Assembly (NCBI GenBank): GCA_019509785.1
Contig: JAEKLQ010000030.1
Location: 18,435 to 82,434, forward strand
Reading direction: 5' to 3'
DNA: 64,000 bases
From: Fibrobacterota bacterium
GTDB taxonomy: Bacteria > Fibrobacterota > Fibrobacteria > UBA11236
Shown here: positions 1 through 8,427 of the stretch, in pieces
Numbering within the stretch: the stretch's first letter is position 1
Layout: each line of letters starts with the position of its first letter
Program-made: the position numbers and the translations under genes
The notes under the pieces: model-generated
What the model was told of the DNA's origin: nothing
The model's input: only the letters and a program-made list of their open reading frames with translations
Database searches by the model: none

Positions 1-1461
1 TCGACGGGTTTCCCACCCCAACCCCAAGGTAAGCGCGAGGGCGATGAGAAGGGCGGCAGCGGGGGAGCGCAAGACCTCGCTCATTCGCCATCCCCTTCCG
101 ATCCGGCTGGGCGCGATCCCGGCGCTGCCGCCGCGGAGGCATTGGTCGAGCGCTTCGCGCGGCAAGGCACCTTCGGGAATTGGACCTCCCTGGTTCCCGG
201 GCGCGACTCCCGCTTCGCCTTCCCCGATTTCCTGAGGATGTTCATTTCGGTGCCGCGCCTCCGCAAGGATCTCGCTTTGGGCCTCATCTACAATTGGACC
301 GCGGGCCGGGCGCGGCGTCCTGAGGGCTACAGCCAACGGCTCATCCCGGACCGCGCCGCGTCGGGCGGCAAATATACGTTTTTCCACTCCTCCTTCTGCG
401 ACCTGGTGGTTTGGGAAGCGCTGTTGGCGCATGCCCGGGCGCAGGGGGACATCCCCGCGCGCTACCGGCAAGGGGCCCTCGCGGCGGTCGACTTCGCCTT
501 GGAAAACGGCCGCGCCATCCCTTTCGAAGAATCCTCCCTGACGGTGTTCTCCTACTATCCCAGCCGCGGCCATCTGGTGCCTCCTGAGCATCCTGCCTAT
601 AAGCATTTCCTTTCCTGGGATGCCGGCGTTCCCGACAATGATTCGACATGCATCGTATTGGGATCGCTACTGCGCCTCCTGATCGATTTGGGGGAACCGA
701 TGGAACGGCTGATGCGGCCGGCAGGCGTCATGCGGCAGCACTTGCGCTTGCTAAAAGCCCATGTCCATCGGGAGGGCCGATACGGCGATGGATTCCTCAG
801 CTATGCCAGCGGGGTGGCGCCGGGCGACCGCGGGATTCTCACCTGGATATTCGATCGCCATAACGAATTGGATCCCACCAGCAATATCAACGTGCTGAAC
901 TTCCTGTCGCTTTTGCTCGCGGCCGGATTCCGCGATCTCGGCGCGGAGATAGCCGAGCTTGCGGGAGGCATCCTCGGGTTCCTGCGCCATCATGCCAGGG
1001 CGGGAAACCTATTCCATCCCCGGCTGCAGCAATACTATCCGCCGGCGTCCAGCCTGCTCTTCTGGTACCGCTTCCTGCGAAACCTCGATTTGCTGGACGC
1101 GGAGTCGAGAAAACTATTCGATCCCGGCGATGCCATCGGGGAAATCGATGCGGCCATCCGAAGCCATTCCGTTTTCCTGTTTTCCGGATCGGGGAATGTC
1201 CCTAATCCATCCGATGCCGCGCTGGCCTCGCCCTACCTGCAGCGCGCGGGGATCGGAATCGGCGATTTCTCCGCTCCCTGGAATGCGCCACAAACAACCC
1301 TGGAACACTTCGGGACAAATTTTTACGAAGTCTTTCATCTACTCTATCCGGTGCAAGTCATTTGCGTAACCGAAGCTCTGCCCATCGCCGCTTACTTGCT
1401 TTTCGAAACCGAAAGAAAACGACAATCCGATAAGAAACGTGCGGCTCAAATTCAGTGTTAG
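1..1461 (+). CDS. Hypothetical protein, possible alpha/alpha-toroid fold, probably 5'-truncated by the window edge
   Basis: I do not recognise this protein with confidence. The reading frame is open from base 1. The only start-like codon near the conserved-looking part is a TTG at 142 with a poorly spaced GGAGG, so the true start probably lies outside the window. From 142 it encodes 439 residues, soluble, with no signal peptide. The central section around WDAGVPDNDSTC resembles the Asp-rich loop region of terpenoid-cyclase or prenyltransferase-like alpha/alpha toroids, and several helical repeats rich in Leu, Phe and Trp follow. This resemblance is weak. It is followed by an unusually AT-rich 190-base gap and then a histidine kinase on the same strand. 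A link to the UbiA-type enzyme 2 kb downstream is speculation. Confidence 0.6.
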   Translation, partial: STGFPPQPQGKREGDEKGGSGGAQDLAHSPSPSDPAGRDPGAAAAEALVERFARQGTFGNWTSLVPGRDSRFAFPDFLRMFISVPRLRKDLALGLIYNWTAGRARRPEGYSQRLIPDRAASGGKYTFFHSSFCDLVVWEALLAHARAQGDIPARYRQGALAAVDFALENGRAIPFEESSLTVFSYYPSRGHLVPPEHPAYKHFLSWDAGVPDNDSTCIVLGSLLRLLIDLGEPMERLMRPAGVMRQHLRLLKAHVHREGRYGDGFLSYASGVAPGDRGILTWIFDRHNELDPTSNINVLNFLSLLLAAGFRDLGAEIAELAGGILGFLRHHARAGNLFHPRLQQYYPPASSLLFWYRFLRNLDLLDAESRKLFDPGDAIGEIDAAIRSHSVFLFSGSGNVPNPSDAALASPYLQRAGIGIGDFSAPWNAPQTTLEHFGTNFYEVFHLLYPVQVICVTEALPIAAYLLFETERKRQSDKKRAAQIQC

Positions 1462-1651
1462 TGCAACTTTCCCGATTCTTGAGATTATTAGGGTTGGATT
1501 AATTGTGGATAGGTTGTTCGGCTACTGTGGATTCGTTGTTAAATTCTTGTTGGCTTTATGTTAACAGCTTGAATGGCTTGGTTTTTTGTTGATATACTCG
1601 GCCTTGTATTGTTGAAAACCTAAATGCAAAGACCATAGGCCCCATCGGAAC
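1462..1651 (+). other. AT-rich intergenic region upstream of the histidine kinase
   Basis: This 190-base gap is markedly richer in T and A than the flanking genes and must hold the promoter of the kinase at 1652. I could not identify a convincing -35/-10 pair or a terminator for the gene ending at 1461. Confidence 0.4.
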
Positions 1652-3436
1652 ATGATCATCCTCCTCCAGGTTATCTGCTCCTTCCTTTTCGCAACCGGCT
1701 GCTTGTTTTCCCTCATCGATATGCGGACGAAATGGGATCGTAGCTTCAAGTATTTCGGTATATCGCTCATCCTTCTCTCCTTGATGGCGGCCATCGATTT
1801 GTGGGTCCGTCCCAGCCACGCCAGCCTGGCCGACAAATTGTTTTGGGAACGAATGCTGCACGTGCTCGCGTGTTTCTTCTTCCCCTTCTCATTGGGCTAC
1901 CACCTGATGATCACGCGCTGGCCGACGATCACCCCGCTGAAAATCCTGATAGGCATGGGCGCCCTCTGCCTGCCGCTGGTCTTCACCGATCCCATGATCA
2001 ACTCCCGGAATGGCTCCGTCATGGGAGGGCCGCTTTACTACGCCTTGTTCTTCCCCTTCGCGCTTTTCTACATCGGCTGCGCCAATTACGTCGTCATCCG
2101 CCGTCTGAAGACGGCAGTCGGGCATGAACGGAAAATCCTCTGGTTCCACCTGGCCGGTTTCATCCTGCTCGCCGGGTTCGGCTTGATCGATATGACGGGG
2201 GTCGCCAATCCGGCCACGAGAATCATCCCCAGCTTCAAGATCATCGGCATACTCGTCTACGGCGTCATGGCGTCGCTCATCTTCGCGGAACGGTTCCTCA
2301 TGATCTTGCGGGACAACCAGGCCACCTTCGCCAAGCTGGAAACCGCTTACCGGGATTTGGAACAGGTGAACGCGCTCAAGCAATTGGGGGAGTCGACCGC
2401 CATCATCAACCACGAGATCAAGAATTACATGTTCATGATCGGCGGCAACGCCCAGCTGCTCCGGGAAGCGGTCCCGCTTTCGGAGAAGGGCAGCCAGATC
2501 GTCGACAACATCATTACCTCGGTGGAGCGCCTGACCGAGTTCAGCGATGATATCCTGAAACTTTCCCGCACGGAAGTGGTGCGCGAGAAGCATCCCGTCA
2601 ATCTCTCCCAGGTAATCCACGGCACCATCGAAAAGCATTTCCCCGGCCGCAAAGCCTGCTTCCAACTTTCCGGCCTCGAACGGGAACGCTTCATGTTCGG
2701 CGATTGGAGCAAGCTCGAACAGGTCTTCGTGAACATCTTCAACAACAGTTTCGAAGCCAGCGGCGGGCAGCCGGTGGAGATCAAGGTCAAGGCGAACGCC
2801 ACGGACACCACCCTGGTCGTGAGCGTGGAAGACGACGGCGTGGGTTGCGATGAAATGCAAATCGACTGCCTCTTCAAGGCATTCTATACGACCAAAAAGC
2901 GGCAGGGCGGGACCGGGTTGGGCATGTCCATCACGCGTACCATCGTGGAAAGCCACGGGGGCCGCATCAGCGCCTATTCGAAAAACCTCGCGCGCAAAGG
3001 CGAGCACGGCCTCAAGCTGGTCATGACCTTCCCCTTCTACGCGAGCAAGCTGGCCGAGGAGGCGGGCCGCAAGCACCCGATCGCCTTGGTGAAAGAAGGC
3101 ATGGACAACTTCGGCGATATCATCCGCGTTTTCGGGAACCTCAAGGTGAATCCCTACGTCGTCGCGGACGTGGGCGATCTGTCCGGACTGGATGTCCCTC
3201 CCGAGTCCCTAACCGTGATCGTGAGCGCCAAGGCCATGGCGGATAATTTCACCCGCCTCGCCGATTATCCGCAATTGTGCCTGGTTTCCCGCCATAAGCA
3301 CAATCTCTACATCCTCGATCAGGGCCGTGGCAGCCGGCCCGAGATCTTCAGCGAGGAATACGTCGCTTCCAGCATGCTCCGCAGCCCGCGATCGCGCACC
3401 CGCTTCCGGGAACGGCAGCACCAGTTGGTGCCGTAA
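1652..3436 (+). CDS. Membrane sensor histidine kinase with an unusual C-terminal extension
   Basis: A 594-residue signalling kinase. Residues 1-225 hold about seven hydrophobic segments, like the membrane sensor half of 7TM-type kinases. A short coiled linker follows, then the H-box INHEIKN with the phosphoacceptor His at about residue 254. The ATPase domain has an N-box (NIFNNSFEAS), a G1 box (DDGVG, about 394) and a G2 box (GTGLGM, about 421). The last ~130 residues after the ATPase domain look like a Rossmann-type alpha/beta module (hydrophobic strands IALVKEG, YVVADVGD, LTVIVSAKA), possibly a degenerate receiver. No obvious phosphorylatable Asp pocket is present. There is no adjacent response regulator. 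It converges on the UbiA-type gene with only 16 bases between stop codons. Confidence 0.88.
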   Translation: MIILLQVICSFLFATGCLFSLIDMRTKWDRSFKYFGISLILLSLMAAIDLWVRPSHASLADKLFWERMLHVLACFFFPFSLGYHLMITRWPTITPLKILIGMGALCLPLVFTDPMINSRNGSVMGGPLYYALFFPFALFYIGCANYVVIRRLKTAVGHERKILWFHLAGFILLAGFGLIDMTGVANPATRIIPSFKIIGILVYGVMASLIFAERFLMILRDNQATFAKLETAYRDLEQVNALKQLGESTAIINHEIKNYMFMIGGNAQLLREAVPLSEKGSQIVDNIITSVERLTEFSDDILKLSRTEVVREKHPVNLSQVIHGTIEKHFPGRKACFQLSGLERERFMFGDWSKLEQVFVNIFNNSFEASGGQPVEIKVKANATDTTLVVSVEDDGVGCDEMQIDCLFKAFYTTKKRQGGTGLGMSITRTIVESHGGRISAYSKNLARKGEHGLKLVMTFPFYASKLAEEAGRKHPIALVKEGMDNFGDIIRVFGNLKVNPYVVADVGDLSGLDVPPESLTVIVSAKAMADNFTRLADYPQLCLVSRHKHNLYILDQGRGSRPEIFSEEYVASSMLRSPRSRTRFRERQHQLVP

Positions 3437-3452
3437 GCCCTCACCGCTGCCC

Positions 3453-4337
3453 TCACCGCTGCGCAAGCCAGCACATCCCGAGCGCGAAAAAAACCAGGTC
3501 CGCTTCCGCGAGCCACCCCGCCGCCCTTTTCCGGATTCCGCCCCCCAGATTCAGGCATAGGTAAAGGAAGGGGTAGAGGCCCAGGAACGCCAGGAAGGCC
3601 CCATGCATCCCATCCAATCGGCGCTGCGCAGTCAGTACGGCGATCAAGGCGATCCAGACGGCATCGAGGATCATCAATAGGAATTGGGATCGGCGGGCCC
3701 CCCAAGTAGTCGGCAAGGTCCTGATCCCCGCGGCCCGGTCCCCGGGTTCGTCCAGGATATCGTCGAAGAGGGTGTTGTTGAGGGTGCTGATGAAAAAGCC
3801 GGCCGCGAGCATCCAAACCGGAAATGCGCCCGCGAGTTCGCGTCCCGCCCCGAGAATGGGGACCACGAACACCGAAGCGCCCCATAGGAACGATACGCAT
3901 AGGTTTTTCATGAAGATCATTTCCTTGATGCGGACCAGATGGAAACCTCTGCCCGGGGCGAACCAAGGGATGACGCGGTAGGAATAGCCGGACCCCATGG
4001 TCAGGAGCAGCATGTGCATCCAATTCAGTTTTCTTTCCGCGACCAGGGTCCCTACGCTGCCCATCAAGGCGAGGATCCCGAGATAGAAGAAGATGCGCTT
4101 ACCTTGGAAGAAAAGGAAGCGGCCCAAATCGTTGGCGAAATCCTCGACCGAATCGGTAAAACGGTTCAAGGTGTAGACGCCGAAGATAATCCCCATGAAG
4201 CTCAGGGAACTGGCCGCGTCGAACGGAAAGCCAAGGTAGCGTTGAACGGAATAGACGCAGAGCAATCCCGCGGAGGAGAGGTACACCAGCGAGAAGGCGG
4301 GTTTCATTTCGGCGAATTTGATTTTTAACGCATGCAT
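3453..4337 (-). CDS. UbiA-family prenyltransferase
   Basis: A 294-residue integral membrane protein with about eight to nine hydrophobic helices. Two Asp-rich motifs typical of UbiA enzymes are visible: NRFTDSVED at about residues 58-66, and DDILDEPGDRAAGIRTLP in the second half. In this superfamily they bind Mg2+ and the polyprenyl diphosphate and transfer the prenyl chain to an aromatic or other acceptor in quinone, heme O or lipid synthesis. The acceptor cannot be told from sequence. The gene stands alone on the minus strand, tail-to-tail with the kinase gene. ATG start at 4337. Confidence 0.8.
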   Translation of the reverse strand: MHALKIKFAEMKPAFSLVYLSSAGLLCVYSVQRYLGFPFDAASSLSFMGIIFGVYTLNRFTDSVEDFANDLGRFLFFQGKRIFFYLGILALMGSVGTLVAERKLNWMHMLLLTMGSGYSYRVIPWFAPGRGFHLVRIKEMIFMKNLCVSFLWGASVFVVPILGAGRELAGAFPVWMLAAGFFISTLNNTLFDDILDEPGDRAAGIRTLPTTWGARRSQFLLMILDAVWIALIAVLTAQRRLDGMHGAFLAFLGLYPFLYLCLNLGGGIRKRAAGWLAEADLVFFALGMCWLAQR

Positions 4338-4638
4338 ACAATACCTTTGAATTCATCCGCGGCGACGGCCATCGCCTCCGCGATTATGAACGCAAATATG
4401 TTTAATCATGCGGTCGCGACAAGGGCTAGCGTGATTTAAGTCATATCGTTACGAAGTTGAAAACGGAGAATTGATCGCCCATAGTTGGGGCAAAAAAAAG
4501 TAAACCCGGTACCGACGGGTTTTTTTACAGTGAGATAAAGGCGAAGGAGATCATTACACGGAAGTTAACAGGGAAGAAGCGGAAACAAAATACAGACTCC
4601 GCCCATCCCCCTTCTTGTCAGCAATTGGAAAGCACTAA
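4338..4638. other. Intergenic region, upstream of the UbiA-type gene and downstream of the HTH gene
   Basis: About 300 bases without a convincing gene. The right half contains a strong terminator hairpin at 4502-4526. The left half should hold the promoter for the UbiA-type gene. No conserved RNA structure was recognised. Confidence 0.4.
4502..4526 (-). terminator. Intrinsic terminator, potentially bidirectional
   Basis: A 7-bp stem AAACCCG/CGGGTTT (4502-4508 with 4516-4522) encloses a 7-base loop. It has a T run on the plus strand (4520-4526) and an A run at 4492-4499 that gives a U run on the minus strand. It lies downstream of the minus-strand HTH gene ending at 4639 and is the natural end of that transcript. 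Confidence 0.7.
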
Positions 4639-5223
4639 CTATGATGGATCGACCACGGTGATCCGGGCTTGATCCGGAATCGGCATTCCGGATTCGGTCG
4701 GAATGCCGGGCACGGGCGAAATACCGTCGTGGTCCGTCTCGGCGACGCCGTTCGCCGTCTTATGGACGGGGTCCATCGCCCCATGCGAAGCGGGCCCGCG
4801 ACGGCGCTCATGCCTTTGCATCAAGCGGTACACGTAGGCGACCGAAACGTTCTGGCCCACCGCCTCCAGCACCTCGGGCAACAATTCCTTGGCCTTCTTG
4901 GCCTGGCCCCGGGAGACTTGCGATTGCAGGCGCTCCACCAAGGCGCGCTCCTGATCGAGGGAAAGGTACGCGCGACGGCGTCCGCCGCGTCCCTTGCGGT
5001 CGAGGCTGTCGGGCCCGCCTTGGTTGTATTGCTTGATCCAAAGCCACACCGCCTGCTTGGAAACTTGCAGGAGATCGGAGACCCGGTGGGCATGGAACGG
5101 CCCGCGTCGGGTCAGCCAGATCGCGAGGCGCTTCTTGTAGGCGTCCTGGCTGGGGGCTTCCCGCACCCATTTCGCCAGATCGTCATCGCTTAACCACGGA
5201 TGGATTTGGGCTGGCATCTTCAT
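4639..5223 (-). CDS. Orphan transposase-like helix-turn-helix protein without a catalytic domain
   Basis: A 194-residue protein. Residues ~30-95 (around GPFHAHRVSDLLQVSKQAVW and RKGRGGRRRAYLSLDQE) match the N-terminal winged helix-turn-helix segment of IS630/Tc1-type transposases. The DDE catalytic domain is absent. After a second helical segment the protein ends in about 45 residues of low-order sequence rich in Pro, Gly and Asp. The start at 5223 is chosen because GGAGGAG lies 8 bases upstream. No terminal inverted repeats were noticed on either side and a terminator follows the gene. It is therefore either a decayed insertion-sequence fragment or a domesticated DNA-binding protein. The intact frame and own signals favour the latter. 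Confidence 0.6.
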   Translation of the reverse strand: MKMPAQIHPWLSDDDLAKWVREAPSQDAYKKRLAIWLTRRGPFHAHRVSDLLQVSKQAVWLWIKQYNQGGPDSLDRKGRGGRRRAYLSLDQERALVERLQSQVSRGQAKKAKELLPEVLEAVGQNVSVAYVYRLMQRHERRRGPASHGAMDPVHKTANGVAETDHDGISPVPGIPTESGMPIPDQARITVVDPS

Positions 5224-5377
5224 GGGGGAATCTCCTCCGGCCCATTGTACCATAACCCTATTTTTGCTTCGCAAGCCCAAAGCCGGATTTTTTCGGAAAT
5301 TTTTTATCGGCGCCCGGTCCGATTCGCTTGTTTTCGGATCCGGGGAGGCATAAAATCGAGGTTACCATGAGGGCAGA

Positions 5378-6085
5378 ATGTCGATTTTGAATCCGGACCC
5401 GGCCTTGGACCTTAAAACGGTGCTCATCCGTATTGCTTTCGCCATGGCGGCAGGCCTGATCCTGGGGCTGGAACGGGAAAGCCATGGCCGCGCGGCGGGG
5501 CTCAAGACCACCACCCTGGCATGCGTGGCTTCGTGCCTGGCCATGATCCTTTCCGAGGACTTCTACCGGGAGTCAGTCCTGGGCGCGACCTCCGCCTTCC
5601 GGCCCGACCGCGCGCGCTTGGCGGCGGGCATCCTGACCGGCATCGGCTTCCTCGGGGCGGGGGCAATCATCCGGCAAGGGACGCTCGTGCGCGGGGTAAC
5701 TACTGCGGCGGTGCTTTGGTTCATCACCATACTTGGGCTCGCTTTCGGCAGCGGCCATATCACCGTCGGCATGCTCGGCACGGGAATCGCCTTCTTCGCC
5801 CTTTATGCGTTGCCGCACATGGAGACGCGCATCAAGAAGGATTTCTATTGCAGCGTTTCCGTGGTGCTCGGCCTCGACGGGATGACGGATGACGAGATCC
5901 GCGATCGCCTGGAGGTAACGGGCGTGAAGGTGCAACGCGTTTCCTACGACTACGACCTGGCCGGGCAAAAGCGCACCCTCCAATGCGAAATCAAGCTGCG
6001 GCGGAACGACGTCACCGCGCTCTCGCGCAAGGTGGTGGCGGGCCTGACCGCCTGCCCCGGCGTCGTCCGCGTGACATGGGGTTGA
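5378..6085 (+). CDS. mgtC: MgtC/SapB-family inner-membrane protein
   Basis: 235 residues. The first ~150 form about five membrane helices and carry MgtC family landmarks: GLILGLERE near residue 27, GLKTTTLAC, and TGIGFLGAGAIIRQG with GVTTAAVLW. The last ~80 residues form a cytoplasmic ACT-like domain. MgtC proteins are linked to growth at low Mg2+ and to modulation of F-type ATP synthase or membrane potential in other bacteria. The exact role here is not determined. It is transcribed divergently from the HTH gene across a 154-base gap. RNase HI follows after 40 bases on the same strand. Confidence 0.88.
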   Translation: MSILNPDPALDLKTVLIRIAFAMAAGLILGLERESHGRAAGLKTTTLACVASCLAMILSEDFYRESVLGATSAFRPDRARLAAGILTGIGFLGAGAIIRQGTLVRGVTTAAVLWFITILGLAFGSGHITVGMLGTGIAFFALYALPHMETRIKKDFYCSVSVVLGLDGMTDDEIRDRLEVTGVKVQRVSYDYDLAGQKRTLQCEIKLRRNDVTALSRKVVAGLTACPGVVRVTWG

Positions 6086-6125
6086 CGCTAGCGTGGCTTG
6101 GGGCTGACTTAGCTATGTTTGCGTC

Positions 6126-6590
6126 GTGGACGATAACGTCATCATTTACGCCGACGGCGCTTGCCTGGGCAATCCCGGCCCCGGGGGGTACGGAACCGTT
6201 CTCCTCTTCCAGGACAAGCGCAAGGAATTGAGCGGTGGCTACCGCCGCACCACCAACAATCGCATGGAATTGATGGCCGCCATCGTAGGCCTGGAGGCAT
6301 TGAAAGCCCCCAGCAAGGTCGTGCTGTACTCGGACTCGAAGTACGTGGTAGACGCGGTGGAGAAGGGCTGGGCCCGCGGCTGGCGCCGCAACGGCTGGCG
6401 CAAGGCCGATAAGCAGCTGGCCATGAACCCGGACCTGTGGGAGCGGCTGCTTACCCTCTGCGCGCGCCACAGCGTGCGTTTCGAATGGGTGAAGGGCCAT
6501 GCCGGCAACGTGGAGAACGAGCGTTGCGACGCCCTGGCCAATGCGGCGGCCTTGCTGGAGGAACTCCAGCCCGATCCGGGGTACGGTTGA
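6126..6590 (+). CDS. rnhA: Ribonuclease HI
   Basis: 154 residues, the standard length for bacterial RNase HI. It cuts the RNA strand of RNA-DNA hybrids, for example R-loops and primers. All catalytic residues are present: Asp10 in [11 protein letters not shown], Glu48 in NRMELMA, Asp70 in YSDSKYV, His125 in KGHAGN and Asp135 in ERCDALAN. The basic handle [11 protein letters not shown], which binds the hybrid, is also intact. Translation starts at a GTG. A YhhQ-type gene follows 48 bases after the stop. Confidence 0.95.
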   Translation: MDDNVIIYADGACLGNPGPGGYGTVLLFQDKRKELSGGYRRTTNNRMELMAAIVGLEALKAPSKVVLYSDSKYVVDAVEKGWARGWRRNGWRKADKQLAMNPDLWERLLTLCARHSVRFEWVKGHAGNVENERCDALANAAALLEELQPDPGYG

Positions 6591-6638
6591 TCGCGAGCTC
6601 GCGTGCTGTTTGTGCCGTCCTCAACCGAGCAAGGAAAC

Positions 6639-7343
6639 ATGGAAAAGAAAACCTATAAGTACTACGACCTGGTGATGGCGGCCTTCGTGACCGTGCTCTT
6701 GTGTTCGAACTTCATCGGCGCAGCCAAACAGGCCGTGTTGACCTTGCCGATCCTGGGTAAGGTCACCTTCGGGGCGGGGGTGTTGTTCTTCCCCATCTCC
6801 TATATCTTCGGCGACGTGCTGACCGAGGTGTACGGTTACGCGCGGGACCGCCGGGTGGTCTGGGCCGGGTTCGGCGCGCTGGCCTTCGCCTCCTTGATGG
6901 CCTGGGTGGTGGTCCATTTGCCCGCGGCCGATAGCGAATGGATGAAGACCTATCAGGGCCAGTTGGAAGGCGTTTTCGGCAATGCCTGGCGCATCGCGGC
7001 GGGATCGATGATCGCCTTCTGGTCGGGCAGCTTCGCGAATAGCTTCGTCTTGGCTAAAATGAAAATCGTGACGGAAGGCAAATGGCTTTGGATGCGCACC
7101 ATCGGTTCGACCTTGGTAGGGGAATTGGTGGACTCCTCCCTATTCTATTTCATCGCCTTCGGCGGGCTATGGGCCACGGGCGACGTGCTCAAGGTGGCGC
7201 TGACCCAGTACGTGTTGAAGACGGGTTGGGAAGTGGTGATGACGCCGGTGACCTACCGCGTGGTGGGGTTCTTGAAGCGGACGGAGCATGAGGATTATTA
7301 CGATCGGCATACCCGCTTCACGCCGTTTACCTTGGATACTTAA
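6639..7343 (+). CDS. yhhQ: YhhQ-family queuosine precursor transporter
   Basis: 234 residues with about six membrane helices. Family hallmarks are the N-terminal LLCSNFIGAAKQ segment, FFPISYIFGDVLTEVYGY, and SGSFANSFVLAKMK followed by RTIGSTLVGELVDSSLF. YhhQ (VUT family, formerly DUF165) imports 7-cyano-7-deazaguanine or related precursors for queuosine in tRNA. The start at 6639 is preceded by AAGGA at good spacing. No queuosine synthesis genes are in the window and no preQ1 riboswitch was found in the short leader. Confidence 0.9.
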   Translation: MEKKTYKYYDLVMAAFVTVLLCSNFIGAAKQAVLTLPILGKVTFGAGVLFFPISYIFGDVLTEVYGYARDRRVVWAGFGALAFASLMAWVVVHLPAADSEWMKTYQGQLEGVFGNAWRIAAGSMIAFWSGSFANSFVLAKMKIVTEGKWLWMRTIGSTLVGELVDSSLFYFIAFGGLWATGDVLKVALTQYVLKTGWEVVMTPVTYRVVGFLKRTEHEDYYDRHTRFTPFTLDT

Positions 7344-7382
7344 GGGTGAGGCGGGTGCTGTCCGCGCGCGGCAGGGAATAAG

Positions 7383-8330
7383 ATGAATCGTAAATTCTGG
7401 ATCTCGTGCCTGAAGTGGGCGCTCACCTTATTCGCCGTATTCATGATCGCGAGGAAGATCGACTTCCATGCGATCGGGCCTCTCCTGAAGCAATGCCGAT
7501 GGGGATATCTGGTCCTTTCCGCGATGGCCCTGGTGGCGGGAAGCCTGCTCGTGACTTACCGCTGGAAAATATTGTGGAATCGCCCGGAGTTGGCGTTCCG
7601 CAAGTATTTGTTTTTCGTCTACATGGGGTATTTTTTCAACTCCTTCCTGCCTTCGGCCGCGGTATCGGATGCGATCCGCGTGCTCGCTTTCGGCCAAAAA
7701 TACGGAAGCCTGCAACAGAACATCGGCGTGAACCTATTCGCCCGGGGAATCGGGTTCGCGATCCAAATGGGCCTATCCGTGTTAAGCCTTATTTATTTCC
7801 GCCGGGATCTGGAGAAGTTGGATTTCTTCCGCAAAGTGAAAGTGAACTCCCTGGGCATCGTCTTGGCCGTGGCTTTCCTGATCGCCGCACTCGGGATCGT
7901 TTATTTTTTCCGCGCCCGGCTTTTCCGGCAAGCATGGGTCGTGGAAATCGTGAGGCTGCTGAAAAACCGCCGCTTGCTTTTCCTGACGACCGTCCTCAGC
8001 GCCTTGCTCCAGTTTTCCGGCATCCTCAGTACCTGGCTGGTTTTCCTGAGCGTTTACCCGGACACGAAGCTTTGGCAGATAACCTTCTTCCTCGCCATCA
8101 TCCAGATTATCCTCATCCTTCCGATCAGCTTCGGGGGCTTGGGCGCCCGCGAGTACTTGTGCATCCTGTTCTTCTCCGACATCGGGGGCATGCCGAAAGA
8201 CGCCACCTTCGCCGCCAGCATATTGGGCTACCTGCCGGTTTTGACCCTGGCGCTGGCGGGCGGACTATGGATGGCGTTCCGGAAGCAGAAGCTCGCCGGC
8301 GAGCTTCGCGCCGCCGGTAGGGCCGGGTAA
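7383..8330 (+). CDS. Flippase-like membrane protein (lysylphosphatidylglycerol synthase TM region / UPF0104 family)
   Basis: 315 residues, about eight membrane helices. The FNSFLPSAAVSDAIRVLAFGQKYG segment and the late LPISFGGLGAREYLCILFF segment are the two signatures of the LPG_synthase_TM/UPF0104 family. Members flip lipids or polyprenyl-linked glycans, or occur fused to aminoacyl-lipid synthases. Only the membrane part is present here. The gene precedes a glycosyltransferase by about 100 bases, so a role in surface glycan export is plausible but not shown. ATG at 7383 with GGGAA just upstream. Confidence 0.85.
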   Translation: MNRKFWISCLKWALTLFAVFMIARKIDFHAIGPLLKQCRWGYLVLSAMALVAGSLLVTYRWKILWNRPELAFRKYLFFVYMGYFFNSFLPSAAVSDAIRVLAFGQKYGSLQQNIGVNLFARGIGFAIQMGLSVLSLIYFRRDLEKLDFFRKVKVNSLGIVLAVAFLIAALGIVYFFRARLFRQAWVVEIVRLLKNRRLLFLTTVLSALLQFSGILSTWLVFLSVYPDTKLWQITFFLAIIQIILILPISFGGLGAREYLCILFFSDIGGMPKDATFAASILGYLPVLTLALAGGLWMAFRKQKLAGELRAAGRAG

Positions 8331-8427
8331 CCGCGGCCGAAAGGGCGCTTTCTTTACAGTCCCTGCATCATCTGCTATTATCCGTCGTATCAATCAACCC
8401 CGGACATCGTTCGGCTTAGGCGAAAAA

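Noticed and set aside
1889..3076. Long open frame on the minus strand inside the histidine kinase gene
   Set aside because: It is a composition shadow of the GC-rich kinase gene. The amino-acid content is odd (Asp/His/Glu-rich) with no domain.
4639..5223. Complete IS630 insertion sequence
   Set aside because: There is no DDE domain, no second frame continuing it and no terminal inverted repeat or target duplication noticed.
6591..6638. preQ1 riboswitch before the YhhQ-type transporter
   Set aside because: Only 48 bases are available and the expected preQ1 core sequences are not present.
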